Notes: generated by a model not told the origin, from the letters alone. 64,000 bases of DNA from Nesterenkonia aurantiaca (GCF_004364585.1 NZ_SOAN01000008.1:105674-169673), one strand, 5' to 3'; shown: positions 1 to 9,009, counted from the stretch's first letter. Numbers and translations: made by a program.

Positions 1-387
1 GATCAGGCCGAGGACATGCGCAACCACCTGATGCGAGTCGGCATCGATGCGGTCAAGGGCTACACGATCAGCCTCGCTGACCTGCCGCAGACCCAGCCCG
101 CCACCATCACCCCCGCAGAGCTGGAAGACTTCGAGCCGGCACTGCTGCTGGATGTGCGCAACAAGTCCGAGCACTCCGCAGGCCACGTCCCCGGCTCCAA
201 GCAGCTCAGCGCCGGACGCGTGCTGTGGCACCAGGATCAGCTGCCTGCCAGCGGCCCGATCGTCACATACTGCCAGTCCGGTGTCCGGAACTCCGTGGCA
301 GCCAGCGCGCTGCGCCGGGCCGGCCACGACGTTCGCGAACTCGTCGGCAGCTACGCCGGCTGGTCGGACTGGAACACATCGCACTGA
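1..387 (+). CDS. C-terminal part of an MBL-fold/rhodanese persulfide dioxygenase-like protein (5' end outside window)
   Basis: The reading frame is open from the first base, so the N-terminal part lies upstream of the window. The first residues (HLMRVGID) resemble the linker that follows the metallo-beta-lactamase domain in CstB-type proteins. A rhodanese domain follows, with LLDVRNKSEH and the active-site loop YCQSGVRN, whose Cys would carry the persulfide. CstB-type enzymes oxidise protein or glutathione persulfides to thiosulfate or sulfite in the cytoplasm. The next three genes (rhodanese, TauE exporter, CstR-type regulator) fit that role. The identity of the missing half is inferred from this context; a stand-alone rhodanese with an N-terminal extension is the alternative. 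Confidence 0.75.
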   Translation, partial: DQAEDMRNHLMRVGIDAVKGYTISLADLPQTQPATITPAELEDFEPALLLDVRNKSEHSAGHVPGSKQLSAGRVLWHQDQLPASGPIVTYCQSGVRNSVAASALRRAGHDVRELVGSYAGWSDWNTSH

Positions 388-443
388 CCAGCTGTTCTGG
401 TCTGACAAGAAACGCACACTTCTCGAGAGGAACCACCAGCCCT

Positions 444-1082
444 ATGGCTAACACCACCACGACCACCACCCCGACGACGACGGCGGCCGCATCCCCGATG
501 AGCCCCACCGAACTTGCCGAGAAGCTCCGCTCACAGGACGCCCCGCTGCTCGTCGACGTCCGCACCCCCGCGGAGCATGAGTCGCTGCGGGTCCCCGGGT
601 CCCACAACGTCCCGCTGGATCTGCTGCAGAAGAACAAGGAGACCCTGGCCGAGCAGTTCAACTGCGAGGTGGTGCTGATCTGCCAGACCGGCAACCGCGC
701 CAACCAGGCCCTGCAGCACCTGCGCGCCGCAGGAGTGGACTCCGCACGGGTGCTCGAGGGCGGCGTCGTCGCTATGGAAGCACAGCACAGCCAGCACACG
801 CACCGTGGTCAGCAGCGCTGGGCCATGGACCGTCAGGTCCGGATGGTCGCAGGGTCGCTGGTGCTCACCGGGTTCCTGGGCGGGAAGCTGATCTCACCGA
901 AGGTCGGCTACCTGGCCGGCGCGATCGGTGCCGGGCTGACCTTCTCCGCGCTCACCGATTCCTGTGCGATGGCCGCGGCGCTGAACAAGATGCCGTGGAA
1001 CAAGGTGGAAGCTGACCCGACCGTCGAGAAGTTCCTGGCGGGGATCCCACGCTCCACCCAGATCCAGGCGCCGCGGGGGTGA
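444..1082 (+). CDS. Rhodanese-like protein with C-terminal membrane segment (YgaP-like)
   Basis: A 212-residue protein starting at ATG 444 behind a GAGAGGAA ribosome site. After a Thr-rich N-terminus of about 20 residues comes a rhodanese domain with LLVDVRTPAEHE and the catalytic loop LICQTGNRAN. The C-terminal part (about residues 130-190) carries two hydrophobic stretches rich in Gly and Ala, as in the DUF2892 domain of E. coli YgaP. It probably passes sulfane sulfur between carriers at the inner face of the membrane. Its stop overlaps the GTG start of the TauE gene by 4 nt, which argues for translational coupling in the reactive-sulfur operon. Confidence 0.85.
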   Translation: MANTTTTTTPTTTAAASPMSPTELAEKLRSQDAPLLVDVRTPAEHESLRVPGSHNVPLDLLQKNKETLAEQFNCEVVLICQTGNRANQALQHLRAAGVDSARVLEGGVVAMEAQHSQHTHRGQQRWAMDRQVRMVAGSLVLTGFLGGKLISPKVGYLAGAIGAGLTFSALTDSCAMAAALNKMPWNKVEADPTVEKFLAGIPRSTQIQAPRG

Positions 1083-1921
1083 GCACCGGCCTCATCCTGG
1101 CGATGATCCTCGCCGTCGGGATCGGCATATCGCTGGGCCTGCTCGGCGGCGGGGGCACCATCCTGGCGGTCCCGCTGCTGACGTATGTGGCCGGGATGCC
1201 GCCGAAGGAAGCGATCGCCGCTTCGATGTTCATCATCGGAGTCACTTCGGCGGTCAGCGTGGTCGCTCACGCCAAGCGGGGCAACGTCCAGTGGCGCACC
1301 GGATTCATCTTCGGCGGAGCCGCAATGGCGGGAGCCTTCGGCGGCGGACTGCTGGGGAGCCGGCTGCCCGGCGTCGTGCTGATGGTGGCCTTCGGCATCA
1401 TGATGGTCGCCACCGCGCTGGCCATGATCCTGGACCGCCGGGCCAAGCCGGCCGGGGCGCCGCGGAAGAAGCTGCCGCTGGGAAAGATCATCATCGAAGG
1501 ACTCGTGGTCGGGCTGGTGACTGGCATGGTCGGCGCCGGGGGAGGTTTCCTGGTGGTCCCGGCGCTGGTGCTGCTGGGTGGGCTCTCGATGCCCGCCGCG
1601 GTGGGCACCTCGCTGCTGATCATCTCGATGAAGTCCTTCACCGGACTCGCCGGTTATCTGACCTCGGTGAGCATCGACTGGGGTCCGGTGCTGATCATCA
1701 CGGTGATCACCGTGATCGGCGCCCTGATCGGGACCGCGATCGGCAAGCACGTTCCGGAGAAGGCGCTGAAGAAGGCCTTCGGGTATCTGGTGCTGGCCAT
1801 GGGCGTGGTGGTGTTCCTTCAGGAGCTGCCGCTCGCCTACGGCGTGGGTGCAGCAGTGGCCATCGTGGCGCTGCTCGGGACCTTGTTCTACCGCCGGCGC
1901 GGCGATCAGCTGGCATCATAG
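1079..1921 (+). CDS. tauE: TSUP-family sulfite/organosulfonate exporter (TauE/SafE)
   Basis: A 280-residue polytopic membrane protein with about eight hydrophobic segments. It has the duplicated TSUP signature: a Gly-rich motif near the N-terminus (GLLGGGGTILAVPLL) is echoed after residue 140 (GMVGAGGGFLVVPAL). The GTG start at 1079 overlaps the preceding stop as GTGA. TSUP proteins move sulfite, sulfonates or related anions across the membrane; in the staphylococcal cst operon TauE is thought to remove sulfite made by CstB. The position between rhodanese genes and a CstR-type repressor supports a sulfite or thiosulfate export role here. Substrate is inference. Confidence 0.88.
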   Translation: MSTGLILAMILAVGIGISLGLLGGGGTILAVPLLTYVAGMPPKEAIAASMFIIGVTSAVSVVAHAKRGNVQWRTGFIFGGAAMAGAFGGGLLGSRLPGVVLMVAFGIMMVATALAMILDRRAKPAGAPRKKLPLGKIIIEGLVVGLVTGMVGAGGGFLVVPALVLLGGLSMPAAVGTSLLIISMKSFTGLAGYLTSVSIDWGPVLIITVITVIGALIGTAIGKHVPEKALKKAFGYLVLAMGVVVFLQELPLAYGVGAAVAIVALLGTLFYRRRGDQLAS

Positions 1922-1954
1922 AGACCAATCAGTGCGAGGAGCAGGGAGAGAACC

Positions 1955-2233
1955 ATGAGAGAAGCCGATCCGGAGACTCAGCGCAAGATCGTGAACCGTC
2001 TGAAGCGGGCCCGCGGTCAGTTGGACTCGGTGATCAACGCCGTGGAGAACGGCGGCAGCTGCCGCGATGTGGTCACCCAGCTCGCGGCGGTGTCCACCGC
2101 CCTGGACCGGGCTGGGTTCAGCGTGGTCTCCTCGGCGATGCAGTTCTGCGTCACCGACCCTGAGCGTGCCGCAGAGACCGAGGACGGGCTGACCGTGGAG
2201 GAGCTCGAGAAGCTCTTCCTCTCGCTCTCCTGA
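1955..2233 (+). CDS. cstR: CsoR/RcnR-family repressor of the CstR persulfide-sensing type
   Basis: A 92-residue all-helical DUF156 protein with the typical start motif (IVNRLKRARGQLDSV). The metal-binding set of copper CsoR is Cys-His-Cys; here Cys36 (GGSCRDVV) and Cys65 (MQFCVTDP) are kept but the residue at the His position is Ala61. Loss of that His while both Cys remain is the mark of CstR, which senses persulfides and polysulfides through a di- or trisulfide link instead of binding Cu(I). The gene follows rhodanese and TauE genes, so it most likely represses this operon. No operator was identified by eye. Confidence 0.85.
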   Translation: MREADPETQRKIVNRLKRARGQLDSVINAVENGGSCRDVVTQLAAVSTALDRAGFSVVSSAMQFCVTDPERAAETEDGLTVEELEKLFLSLS

Positions 2234-2291
2234 GCAGCGTGGCCGCCGCCCCCGTTCTCCACGAACTGGCTGCGGCCCTGAGAGGACAGAG

Positions 2292-3209
2292 ATGACGCTG
2301 TTGGTCATGGGGTCGGTGAACCGGGACATCACCGCGCAGCTTCCGGAGTTCCCGCAGCCTGGAGAGACGCTGCTGGCCACCGGCTCGGAGACCGCCACCG
2401 GCGGCAAGAGCGCGAACCAGGCCGTGGCCGCCGCGATGGTCGGCGCCCGGGCGCATCTGATCGCGCGCTGCGGGTCCGACGCCGCCGGCGCCGAGGCGGT
2501 GCGCTCGCTGCGCGAGGTCGGGGTGCACGTCGACGCCGTCACCCCGGGCCGCGCGGCTCAGGGGACGGCGTTCATCGCCGTGCGCACCGACGGGGAGAAC
2601 ACCATCGTGGTGGTCCCCGGCGCGAACGCGGAACTCCGGGCGCAGGACTGCCCGCAGCACCTGCTGGAGAAGGCGGAGTGGATCCTGCTCAGCCTGGAGG
2701 TCCCGCTGGCCACCGTCCTGGAGACCGCCGCGCGGGCCCGCGCTGCGGGGGTCAAGGTCGCGCTGAACGCGTCCCCGTCACCGGGGCAGCCGCTGGATCT
2801 GCGCGATGTGGACCTGGTGATCGTCAACGAGGGTGAAGCCGCCGCGCTGTTGGCCGGTGCCGGCGCGGCGGAGCCTGGTTCTCAGCCTGAGGACCTCGCA
2901 GCCGCGCTGGGCCTGGAGACCCTGATCGTCACCCGCGGGGCGGCCGGGGCGAGCATCCACGCTTGCGGCCACGCGACGGTCCAGGTGCCCAGCGTGGAGG
3001 TCCAGGCAGTCGACACCAGCGGCGCGGGTGACGCGTTCACCGGCGCCCTGCTCGGGCGGATCACCTGCGGGGACAGCCTGGAGACGGCATCAGCCATCGC
3101 CGCCCGGTTTGCTGCCTCGGCAACCACTCGCGTGGGCGCCCAGGCCTCCTACCCGCGGGACTTCCAGGTCGATGAACCCTCGGTCTTCACCGTCGCGAGA
3201 GATTCGTGA
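2292..3209 (+). CDS. rbsK: Ribokinase-type PfkB sugar kinase
   Basis: A 305-residue PfkB-family kinase, the usual ribokinase length. The N-terminal signature (MGSVNRDI, then GGKSANQAVAAA around residue 38) and the C-terminal anion-hole/catalytic motif DTSGAGDAFTGA (Asp base near residue 250) are both intact. It would phosphorylate D-ribose or a related sugar with ATP in the cytoplasm. No ribose transporter or regulator lies beside it. It starts about 60 nt after the CstR gene on the same strand, and its 3' end overlaps the convergent FAD-Rieske gene by 23 nt. The exact sugar is not shown by the sequence. Confidence 0.88.
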   Translation: MTLLVMGSVNRDITAQLPEFPQPGETLLATGSETATGGKSANQAVAAAMVGARAHLIARCGSDAAGAEAVRSLREVGVHVDAVTPGRAAQGTAFIAVRTDGENTIVVVPGANAELRAQDCPQHLLEKAEWILLSLEVPLATVLETAARARAAGVKVALNASPSPGQPLDLRDVDLVIVNEGEAAALLAGAGAAEPGSQPEDLAAALGLETLIVTRGAAGASIHACGHATVQVPSVEVQAVDTSGAGDAFTGALLGRITCGDSLETASAIAARFAASATTRVGAQASYPRDFQVDEPSVFTVARDS

Positions 3210-4842
3210 CCGCAGGTCCTTCCAGCAGCTCCCCGTCGGCGGCGAAGCGCGAGCCGTGCAGCGGGCAGTCCCAGGACAGGGCCGCGTCGTTCCACTTCAG
3301 CACCCCACCCAGGTGGGGGCAGACGGCGGAGACCTTGCAGGTCTGACCGTCCACGGTGGAGACCCCGACCGGTTTCCCGTGATCGCGGCCCACCTGGCCC
3401 TCGCCCTCGGCAGGGAGATCCTCGGGCAGGGCGTGAAGCTCGGCGCCGACCCAGCCGGCCACCAGGGTTCCGCCGACCTCGAGGTTGTCCTTGATCCCGG
3501 TGAACACATCGGAGGGTGTGACCGCACGTGCGCTCAGCGTCTCGGCCCAGGCCATATGCCCGCCGAGGATCTGCGCAGAGATGGCCAGGGCGGCGGCCAC
3601 CGCGTTGGACATGCCCCACTTGTTGTATCCGGTGGCCAGGTAGATCTTACCGCCGCCGCGGGGCAGTGTGCCGAAGAACGGGATGTACTGCGCCGTGCGG
3701 TAGTCCTGGGCGGACCAGACGTGGGTGCGCTGGGCGCCGGGGAAATGCTCCTGCGTCCAGGCCTCGAGGTCATCCACGGCGGCGCGCTCTGAGGGTGACC
3801 GGCCGACTCCGTGGTCGTTGCCGCCGATCAGCAGCAGCTCCTCGCCATGGACCGGGACGGTGCGCAGGGTCCGGCCTGGGGTGTCGGCGCTGAGGTACAT
3901 GCCCTTCGGGATGCTGACCGGAGCCCCGGGCACCCGGTATGTCATCGCGTAGGAGCGGTGGGGCTTGAGCTTGGCGAAGTAGCCGCCGCGATCGAGCACC
4001 GGGACCCCGGTGGCGAGCATCAGTCGACCCGCGGTCACCGGTCCCTGTGAGGTCTCGATGGTCAGCGGCGCCTCATCCACCGCCGGGTCCAGCGGGGAGC
4101 CCTCGGTGTCGTCCTCGGCAGAGGCCCGCGGAGTTCCCGAGTGGGATCCTGCTGCGGCACCTGTGCCTGCTGAGTCACCGTCAGGTCCGTTCGAGGTTGC
4201 CCCGGTCACCCGCACGCCATCGATGAGTTCCCCGCCGCGTTCGCGCAGCTCGGCGGCCAGAGCGGCCAGCACCTCCATGGGGTGGAACTGGGTCTGCTTT
4301 GCCAGGGCCACGGCCCCGCTGACCTCGAACGGCAGATCGGTCTGATCGGTCCAGGTCACCGGCAGCCCAGCCTCTTGGCAGGCGGCGAACTCCGCGTCCA
4401 CGGCGGAGAGGCCGGATTCGGTGGTGGCATAGGTGTAGGCCGTGCGCTGCTGATACGGCACCCCGTGTTCCTGCATGTAGCGCACCAACCAGGAAACACC
4501 CTCATGGTTGCCGTCCACATAGGCCTGGAGCACCTCAGCCGAGTGGTGCTTGCGGATGTCGGAGAGGGTGGTGCCCTGGAGCAGCGAGAGCTTCGCGGTG
4601 GTGTTGCCGGTGGCGACGACGCCGACCGCCCGGGCCTCGAGCACCGCGACCTTGTGCCCGGCTCGGGCCAGGAGCACCGCCGTGGTCAACCCGGTCAGCC
4701 CGGCTCCGGCGACGACGGTGTCATAGTGCGCACCCTCGGTGAAGGAGTCGGTCGGGATGGACTCGGGGGAGTAGCTGTCCAGCCAGACCGAGCGGTGCGT
4801 GTTTGAGGGCTCGTGGGCGGTGTGCGGGGTCTGCGAGTTCAC
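3187..4842 (-). CDS. FAD-dependent oxidoreductase with C-terminal Rieske [2Fe-2S] domain
   Basis: About 551 residues from a GTG start at 4842, chosen because GAGGAAGGA lies just upstream; an in-frame ATG at 4893 would add 17 Pro-rich residues. The N-terminal half is a DAO-type FAD domain (VVAGAGLTGLTTA dinucleotide fold, then LEARAVGVVATGNTTAK). The last 90 residues hold a Rieske cluster site, CPHLGG followed by CPLHGSRF, which supplies the two Cys and two His ligands. The architecture matches B. subtilis YhfW-like proteins of unknown substrate. Residues 215-245 form a low-complexity insert rich in Gly, Ala and Asp. The 3' end overlaps rbsK convergently. Confidence 0.88.
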   Translation of the reverse strand: MNSQTPHTAHEPSNTHRSVWLDSYSPESIPTDSFTEGAHYDTVVAGAGLTGLTTAVLLARAGHKVAVLEARAVGVVATGNTTAKLSLLQGTTLSDIRKHHSAEVLQAYVDGNHEGVSWLVRYMQEHGVPYQQRTAYTYATTESGLSAVDAEFAACQEAGLPVTWTDQTDLPFEVSGAVALAKQTQFHPMEVLAALAAELRERGGELIDGVRVTGATSNGPDGDSAGTGAAAGSHSGTPRASAEDDTEGSPLDPAVDEAPLTIETSQGPVTAGRLMLATGVPVLDRGGYFAKLKPHRSYAMTYRVPGAPVSIPKGMYLSADTPGRTLRTVPVHGEELLLIGGNDHGVGRSPSERAAVDDLEAWTQEHFPGAQRTHVWSAQDYRTAQYIPFFGTLPRGGGKIYLATGYNKWGMSNAVAAALAISAQILGGHMAWAETLSARAVTPSDVFTGIKDNLEVGGTLVAGWVGAELHALPEDLPAEGEGQVGRDHGKPVGVSTVDGQTCKVSAVCPHLGGVLKWNDAALSWDCPLHGSRFAADGELLEGPAVTNLSRR

Positions 4843-4980
4843 AGGTGGTCCTTCCTCAGGGGCTGCCGGTGGCCGGTAGCTGACCTCCGGCAATGGTCCT
4901 CATCCTGGTGGCTGGACCTGGGAGTATCCAGGATCACCGCCCGCGCAGCAGCACGCGGAGGCGGCTCGGATCAGCCCGGA

Positions 4981-7170
4981 TCAGCCACGCATGCCCAGTG
5001 CGAAGGGCAACACCTCGGCCGCCCCCGCGCCGCGCAGCTCCCGGGCGGCCACGGTGAGCGTCCAGCGCGAGACGACCTCGTCATCGACCAGCAGCACCGA
5101 GGCGCCGTCGATCTGCTCGGCAAGCGCCGAGGGCACCGCGAACTTCCCCAGCAGTCCGGCCAGCCGGAAGGCGCTGTTGGTGTCCGGAGTGCTCGTGGGG
5201 CCACCCTCGGCCCACTCCAGTGCCCCCGCGTAGGGCAGCCGTCCGACCTGGGCCAGCGCCCGGGCGATGGAGTCCACCAGCACCGGATGCCTCCGTGAGG
5301 GCATCGAGACGACGACGTCGGGTCGCCGCGCCCAGCCCCATTCAGCCAGGACCCGGATCGCTCCGCGCACCAGCTGCTCGGAGACCTCGGCGTCGGCGCC
5401 CTGGAGCGCCTCGCGCACCGGGGTGCCCCAGCCGAGGTCGCTCAGCCGGGCGAGGGCCCGTCCGGGCTGGGCCTGCGCCTCCGCCGGCAGCTTGCCCTTG
5501 AGTCCGATGCCCAGGGCGTTGAGCCCGGTGGGCCACTGCTTGCGTGGGGCGATCTCCAGACCGACCCGGTCCAGGCTGTCCTTGGCCTCGGACAGCGCGG
5601 ACTGGGAGACGTCGTGCGGGAACCAGGTGTCTGCGCAGGTGTCGCAGCGACCGCAGGGCTGGGCCTCCTCGTCGTCGAGGGCATGGGCCAGGAAGACCAT
5701 CCGGCAGACCCCGGCGGGGAGCCGCTCGTAGTCGAGCATGAGCTGCTGCTCGGCCCGGCGCATCGCCAGGATGGTGTCATAGCGTTCGGCGTCGTAGGTC
5801 CAGGGGCGCCCGGTGGAGAGCCAGCCGCCGGAGACCCGGCGGACGCTGCCGTCGACCTCTAAGACCTTGAGCAGCAGCTCCAGCGGGGAGCGGCGGATCT
5901 CCACCATGGCCTCGAGCTTGGCGACCGAGAGCGTGGTCTCCGGGGAGAGGGCTCCGAGCACGGCGTCGGCGCGCTCCTGGGTGGGCATCGAGGCCTGGGC
6001 GAAGTACTCCCAGATCCGGATGTCCTCCTTGCCGGGCATCAGCAGCACGTCGGCGCTGTCCACGGCGCGTCCGGCACGGCCGATCTGCTGGTAATAGGAG
6101 ACCGGGGAGGAGGGGGCGCCGAGGTGGACCACGAAACCGAGGTCGGGTTTGTCGAATCCCATGCCCAGCGCGCTGGTCGCGATCAGGGCCTTCACGGTGT
6201 TGTCCTTCAACGCCTGCTCCAGCTGCTGGCGCTCATCCGGGTCGGTCTGCCCGGTGTAGGCCGCGACCTGATAGCCGTGGGCATTGAGGTGCGCGGCGAG
6301 ATCGGTGGCCTGGGAGATGGTCAGCGCGTAGACGATCCCGCTGCCGGTGAGGTCCTTCAGGTGCTGGGTCAGCCAGGCGATGCGCTGCTCGGAATCCGGC
6401 AGCGAGAGCACGCCGAGGCGCAGGGATTCGCGGCTGAGCGTGCCGCGCAGCACCATGACCTCCTGATCAGGCTCCTGAGCTGCGGCGGCTTCGCCCGAGG
6501 CTTCCCCCGCAGGGGTGAGCTGGGCAGCGATGTCATCGACCACCCGGGAGTTCGCAGTGGCGGTGGTGGCCAGCACCGGGACCTCGGCGGGGAGGTTGCG
6601 CACGATCTCCCCGATCCGCCGGTAGTCCGGCCGGAAGTCGTGACCCCAGTCGGAGATGCAGTGCGCCTCATCGACCACGAGCATGCCCATGCGCTGCAGC
6701 AGCCCGGGGAGCACCTCGTCGCGGAAGCGCGGGTTGGCCAGGCGTTCTGGGGAGATCAGCAGCACGTCGAGCTCGTCGTTGCGCAGGGATTCCATGATGG
6801 AGTCCCACTCGTGGGCGTTCGCCGAGCTGACCGCCTGGGCGCGCACCCCGGCGCGAGTGGCGGCGGCGATCTGGTCACGCATCAGCGCGATCAGCGGGGA
6901 GACGATCAGGCTGACCCCGCGTCCGCGGCTGCGCAGCAGGTGCGCGGCGAGGAAGTAGACCGCTGACTTTCCCCAGCCGGTCTTCTGTACCACCAGCACC
7001 CGGCGTCGATCCTGGACCAGCGCGGAGATCGCCTCGAACTGGCCGTCCCGGAAGTCCACCTCGGCTCCGGCGAGGGCGGCCAGGCGCTCGCGGGCCTCGG
7101 TGTAGAAGGCCGGATCACGCTCGGCGGCGGAGGAGTCAGGGCGGGCTGTGTTCGTGCTGGAGATGCTCAC
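4981..7170 (-). CDS. RecQ-family ATP-dependent DNA helicase with C-terminal phosphoribosyltransferase-like domain
   Basis: A 729-residue protein from a GTG start. It has superfamily 2 helicase motifs: Walker A TGWGKSAVYF near residue 63, the DEAH box in VVDEAHCISDWGHDFRP near 168, motif VI QQIGRAGR near 360, and a RecQ zinc knuckle CGRCDTC near 510. The last 110 residues are not an HRDC domain: ASVLLVDDEVVSRWTLT resembles the PRPP-binding loop of type I phosphoribosyltransferases such as ComF. This fusion seems to recur in actinobacterial RecQ homologues (memory). It would unwind DNA during repair; the role of the extra domain is unknown. The gene stands alone on its strand. Confidence 0.88.
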   Translation of the reverse strand: MSISSTNTARPDSSAAERDPAFYTEARERLAALAGAEVDFRDGQFEAISALVQDRRRVLVVQKTGWGKSAVYFLAAHLLRSRGRGVSLIVSPLIALMRDQIAAATRAGVRAQAVSSANAHEWDSIMESLRNDELDVLLISPERLANPRFRDEVLPGLLQRMGMLVVDEAHCISDWGHDFRPDYRRIGEIVRNLPAEVPVLATTATANSRVVDDIAAQLTPAGEASGEAAAAQEPDQEVMVLRGTLSRESLRLGVLSLPDSEQRIAWLTQHLKDLTGSGIVYALTISQATDLAAHLNAHGYQVAAYTGQTDPDERQQLEQALKDNTVKALIATSALGMGFDKPDLGFVVHLGAPSSPVSYYQQIGRAGRAVDSADVLLMPGKEDIRIWEYFAQASMPTQERADAVLGALSPETTLSVAKLEAMVEIRRSPLELLLKVLEVDGSVRRVSGGWLSTGRPWTYDAERYDTILAMRRAEQQLMLDYERLPAGVCRMVFLAHALDDEEAQPCGRCDTCADTWFPHDVSQSALSEAKDSLDRVGLEIAPRKQWPTGLNALGIGLKGKLPAEAQAQPGRALARLSDLGWGTPVREALQGADAEVSEQLVRGAIRVLAEWGWARRPDVVVSMPSRRHPVLVDSIARALAQVGRLPYAGALEWAEGGPTSTPDTNSAFRLAGLLGKFAVPSALAEQIDGASVLLVDDEVVSRWTLTVAARELRGAGAAEVLPFALGMRG

Positions 7171-7264
7171 GTGACCACTCTGTCACAGGGGTGGGACACG
7201 GGCGCGAGCCTTCGAGCACGCCGACCTCAGCGCCCCATGACATGGGTTCGGGGACGCGACGTGA

Positions 7265-7621
7265 TCAGCTCGGCGCGTCCTGCGCGCGCAGCGCGCGGGT
7301 GATCTCGACCCACCGTCGCAGGAACGCCGGCTCGTCGAGCCGTCGTCGTCGTATCCAGGAGGTGACCTCGTCGTTGGACTTGCTCGCATTGCAGGACGCG
7401 CAGGCCGGCACGACGTTCTCCAGCGTGTAGCGGCCACCCCGCGAGATGGGGGAGACACAGTCCTTCTGGAGCGGAGCGCCCTCGGTGCCGCAGTAGGCAC
7501 AGCATGCCCAGGCCTCAAGGATGCGGAACCACTGCTCCTGAGTCAGGTCGCTGCCCGAGGCGGCGACGCGTCTGCTCCGCCGGCGCGCAGCGCGGGCGCG
7601 GCGAGTGTGACGAACCGGCAT
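7265..7621 (-). CDS. Small HNH endonuclease
   Basis: A 118-residue protein with a very basic N-terminus (MPVRHTRRARAARRRSRR) that could bind nucleic acid. It has a compact HNH fold: a first zinc pair CAYCG, the DCVSPISRGG segment carrying the degenerate HNH His/Asp region, the Asn of TLENVVPAC, and a second zinc pair CASCN followed by KSN. Note that the usual DH dyad reads DC here, with Ser-Pro following, so the catalytic His may be missing or displaced. Stand-alone HNH proteins of this size are common in actinobacteria. It lies between recQ and an HDAC-like gene and no partner suggests a restriction system. Confidence 0.8.
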   Translation of the reverse strand: MPVRHTRRARAARRRSRRVAASGSDLTQEQWFRILEAWACCAYCGTEGAPLQKDCVSPISRGGRYTLENVVPACASCNASKSNDEVTSWIRRRRLDEPAFLRRWVEITRALRAQDAPS

Positions 7622-7890
7622 GGCCCGAGATTAGCATCGCGCGGTCAGCACGCTGGGGACCCCATGACCCACAAATCGCTGCGCGCTCAGGCGCACGTGG
7701 CGGACGAGCGGCGTTCCAAGACACCCACTCTGAGGCCTGATTGCGCTGAGTCCTCGAAGGCCCAGCATCACCGTGTCCTGTGAAAGAGCTCACTCAAATC
7801 AGTAGAACTGCCGATGCCTTCGCCGCAGCGCGGCCGGATGCTGAGACCAGCCGAACACCGGCGCTCAGGCCAGAAGAGAGGAACGACCTC

Positions 7891-9009
7891 ATGACGTCAA
7901 CCATGGGGTACATATGGAACACGCTCTATGGCTGGACCGACACCGGGAGTGGAGGGCTGCTCCCGCCCAGCACCGACTCCCTGACCCAGCCGATCGGGCA
8001 CCATGTGGCACACCCAGATACCAAACGCCGGATGCATGAGCTGATCTCAGCGTCGGGACTCATCGACTCCCTGAAGCAGATCGATGCTGCGCCGGCTGCA
8101 GAAGCGGACATCCTGCGGGTCCATGACCAGTCTCACTATGACCGAATCCTTGCAGAGAGTGCTCTTCCTAAAGGCGGAGACGCCGGAGACGGGGTGTCCC
8201 CGTTCGGACATGGCGGACATCGGATCGCCATGTTGGCGGCCGGTGGAGCCATCGAAGCCGTCCGTACGGTCGTTGAGGGACAGGTCAGCAACGCATACGC
8301 TCTCATCAATCCCCCCGGGCATCACGCGGAGCGCAGCACCGGCAGGGGGTTCTGCACCTTCAACAACGGCGCCGTCGCCGCGGCCTACGCGCGCGATGTG
8401 CTGGGGCTGAAGCGGGTCGCCATCGTGGACTGGGACGTCCACCACGGCAACGGAGCTCAGGACATCTTTGGTGGGACCGCCGAAGTCTTGAACATCTCAG
8501 TCCATCAGGACCGTTGTTTCCCGTCCGACTCTGGTTTTCGAGAGGAGCGAGGCCACGGGGAGGGGTTCGGGTACACGCTGAATGTCCCGCTGCCTCCCGG
8601 GGGAGGCAGCGGGGCCTACGAATACGCATTCGACACGGTCGTGCTGCCTGCCGTCAGGGCCTATAAGCCGGACCTCATCATCGTCGCCAGCGGTTTCGAC
8701 GCCTCCATCATGGACCCATTGGCGCGCATGATGATGCGCAGCGAAGGATTTCGCAGTCTGGTGCGAAAGCTGGTGGATCTCGCCGCGGAGGTGTCCCAAG
8801 GAAGACTGGTCTGCCTGCAGGAGGGTGGCTACAGCCCCATCTACGTCCCGTTCTGTGGACTCGCGGTAATTGAAGAGATGGCTGGGGTGAGCACCGGCAC
8901 CCAGGATGCCTATACACCGATCCTTGGCGCGATGGGCGGTGACAAGCTGCTCGAACATGAGCGCGAGGCCATCGATCTGGCGAGTGTCCTGGTCTCGGAC
9001 ATCCACTAG
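7891..9009 (+). CDS. Class II histone deacetylase-like amidohydrolase
   Basis: A 372-residue protein from ATG 7891, preceded by AGAGGAA; an in-frame upstream start at 7780 would add 37 residues without family resemblance. HDAC-superfamily features are complete: PPGHHAERSTGRGFCTFNN (charge-relay His pair), IVDWDVHHGNGAQD (zinc Asp and His) and VASGFDASIMDP (third zinc ligand). Bacterial members remove acetyl groups from polyamines or lysines, or cleave other small amides; the N-terminal GxTDTGSGGLLPP segment is typical of the class II bacterial group. It converges with, and overlaps by 4 nt, a LuxR-type regulator. Substrate is not evident. Confidence 0.85.
   Translation: MTSTMGYIWNTLYGWTDTGSGGLLPPSTDSLTQPIGHHVAHPDTKRRMHELISASGLIDSLKQIDAAPAAEADILRVHDQSHYDRILAESALPKGGDAGDGVSPFGHGGHRIAMLAAGGAIEAVRTVVEGQVSNAYALINPPGHHAERSTGRGFCTFNNGAVAAAYARDVLGLKRVAIVDWDVHHGNGAQDIFGGTAEVLNISVHQDRCFPSDSGFREERGHGEGFGYTLNVPLPPGGGSGAYEYAFDTVVLPAVRAYKPDLIIVASGFDASIMDPLARMMMRSEGFRSLVRKLVDLAAEVSQGRLVCLQEGGYSPIYVPFCGLAVIEEMAGVSTGTQDAYTPILGAMGGDKLLEHEREAIDLASVLVSDIH

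Noticed and set aside
1955..2233. Copper sensor CsoR
   Set aside because: The His ligand is Ala61 and no copper pump or chaperone gene lies nearby; the neighbours are sulfur genes.
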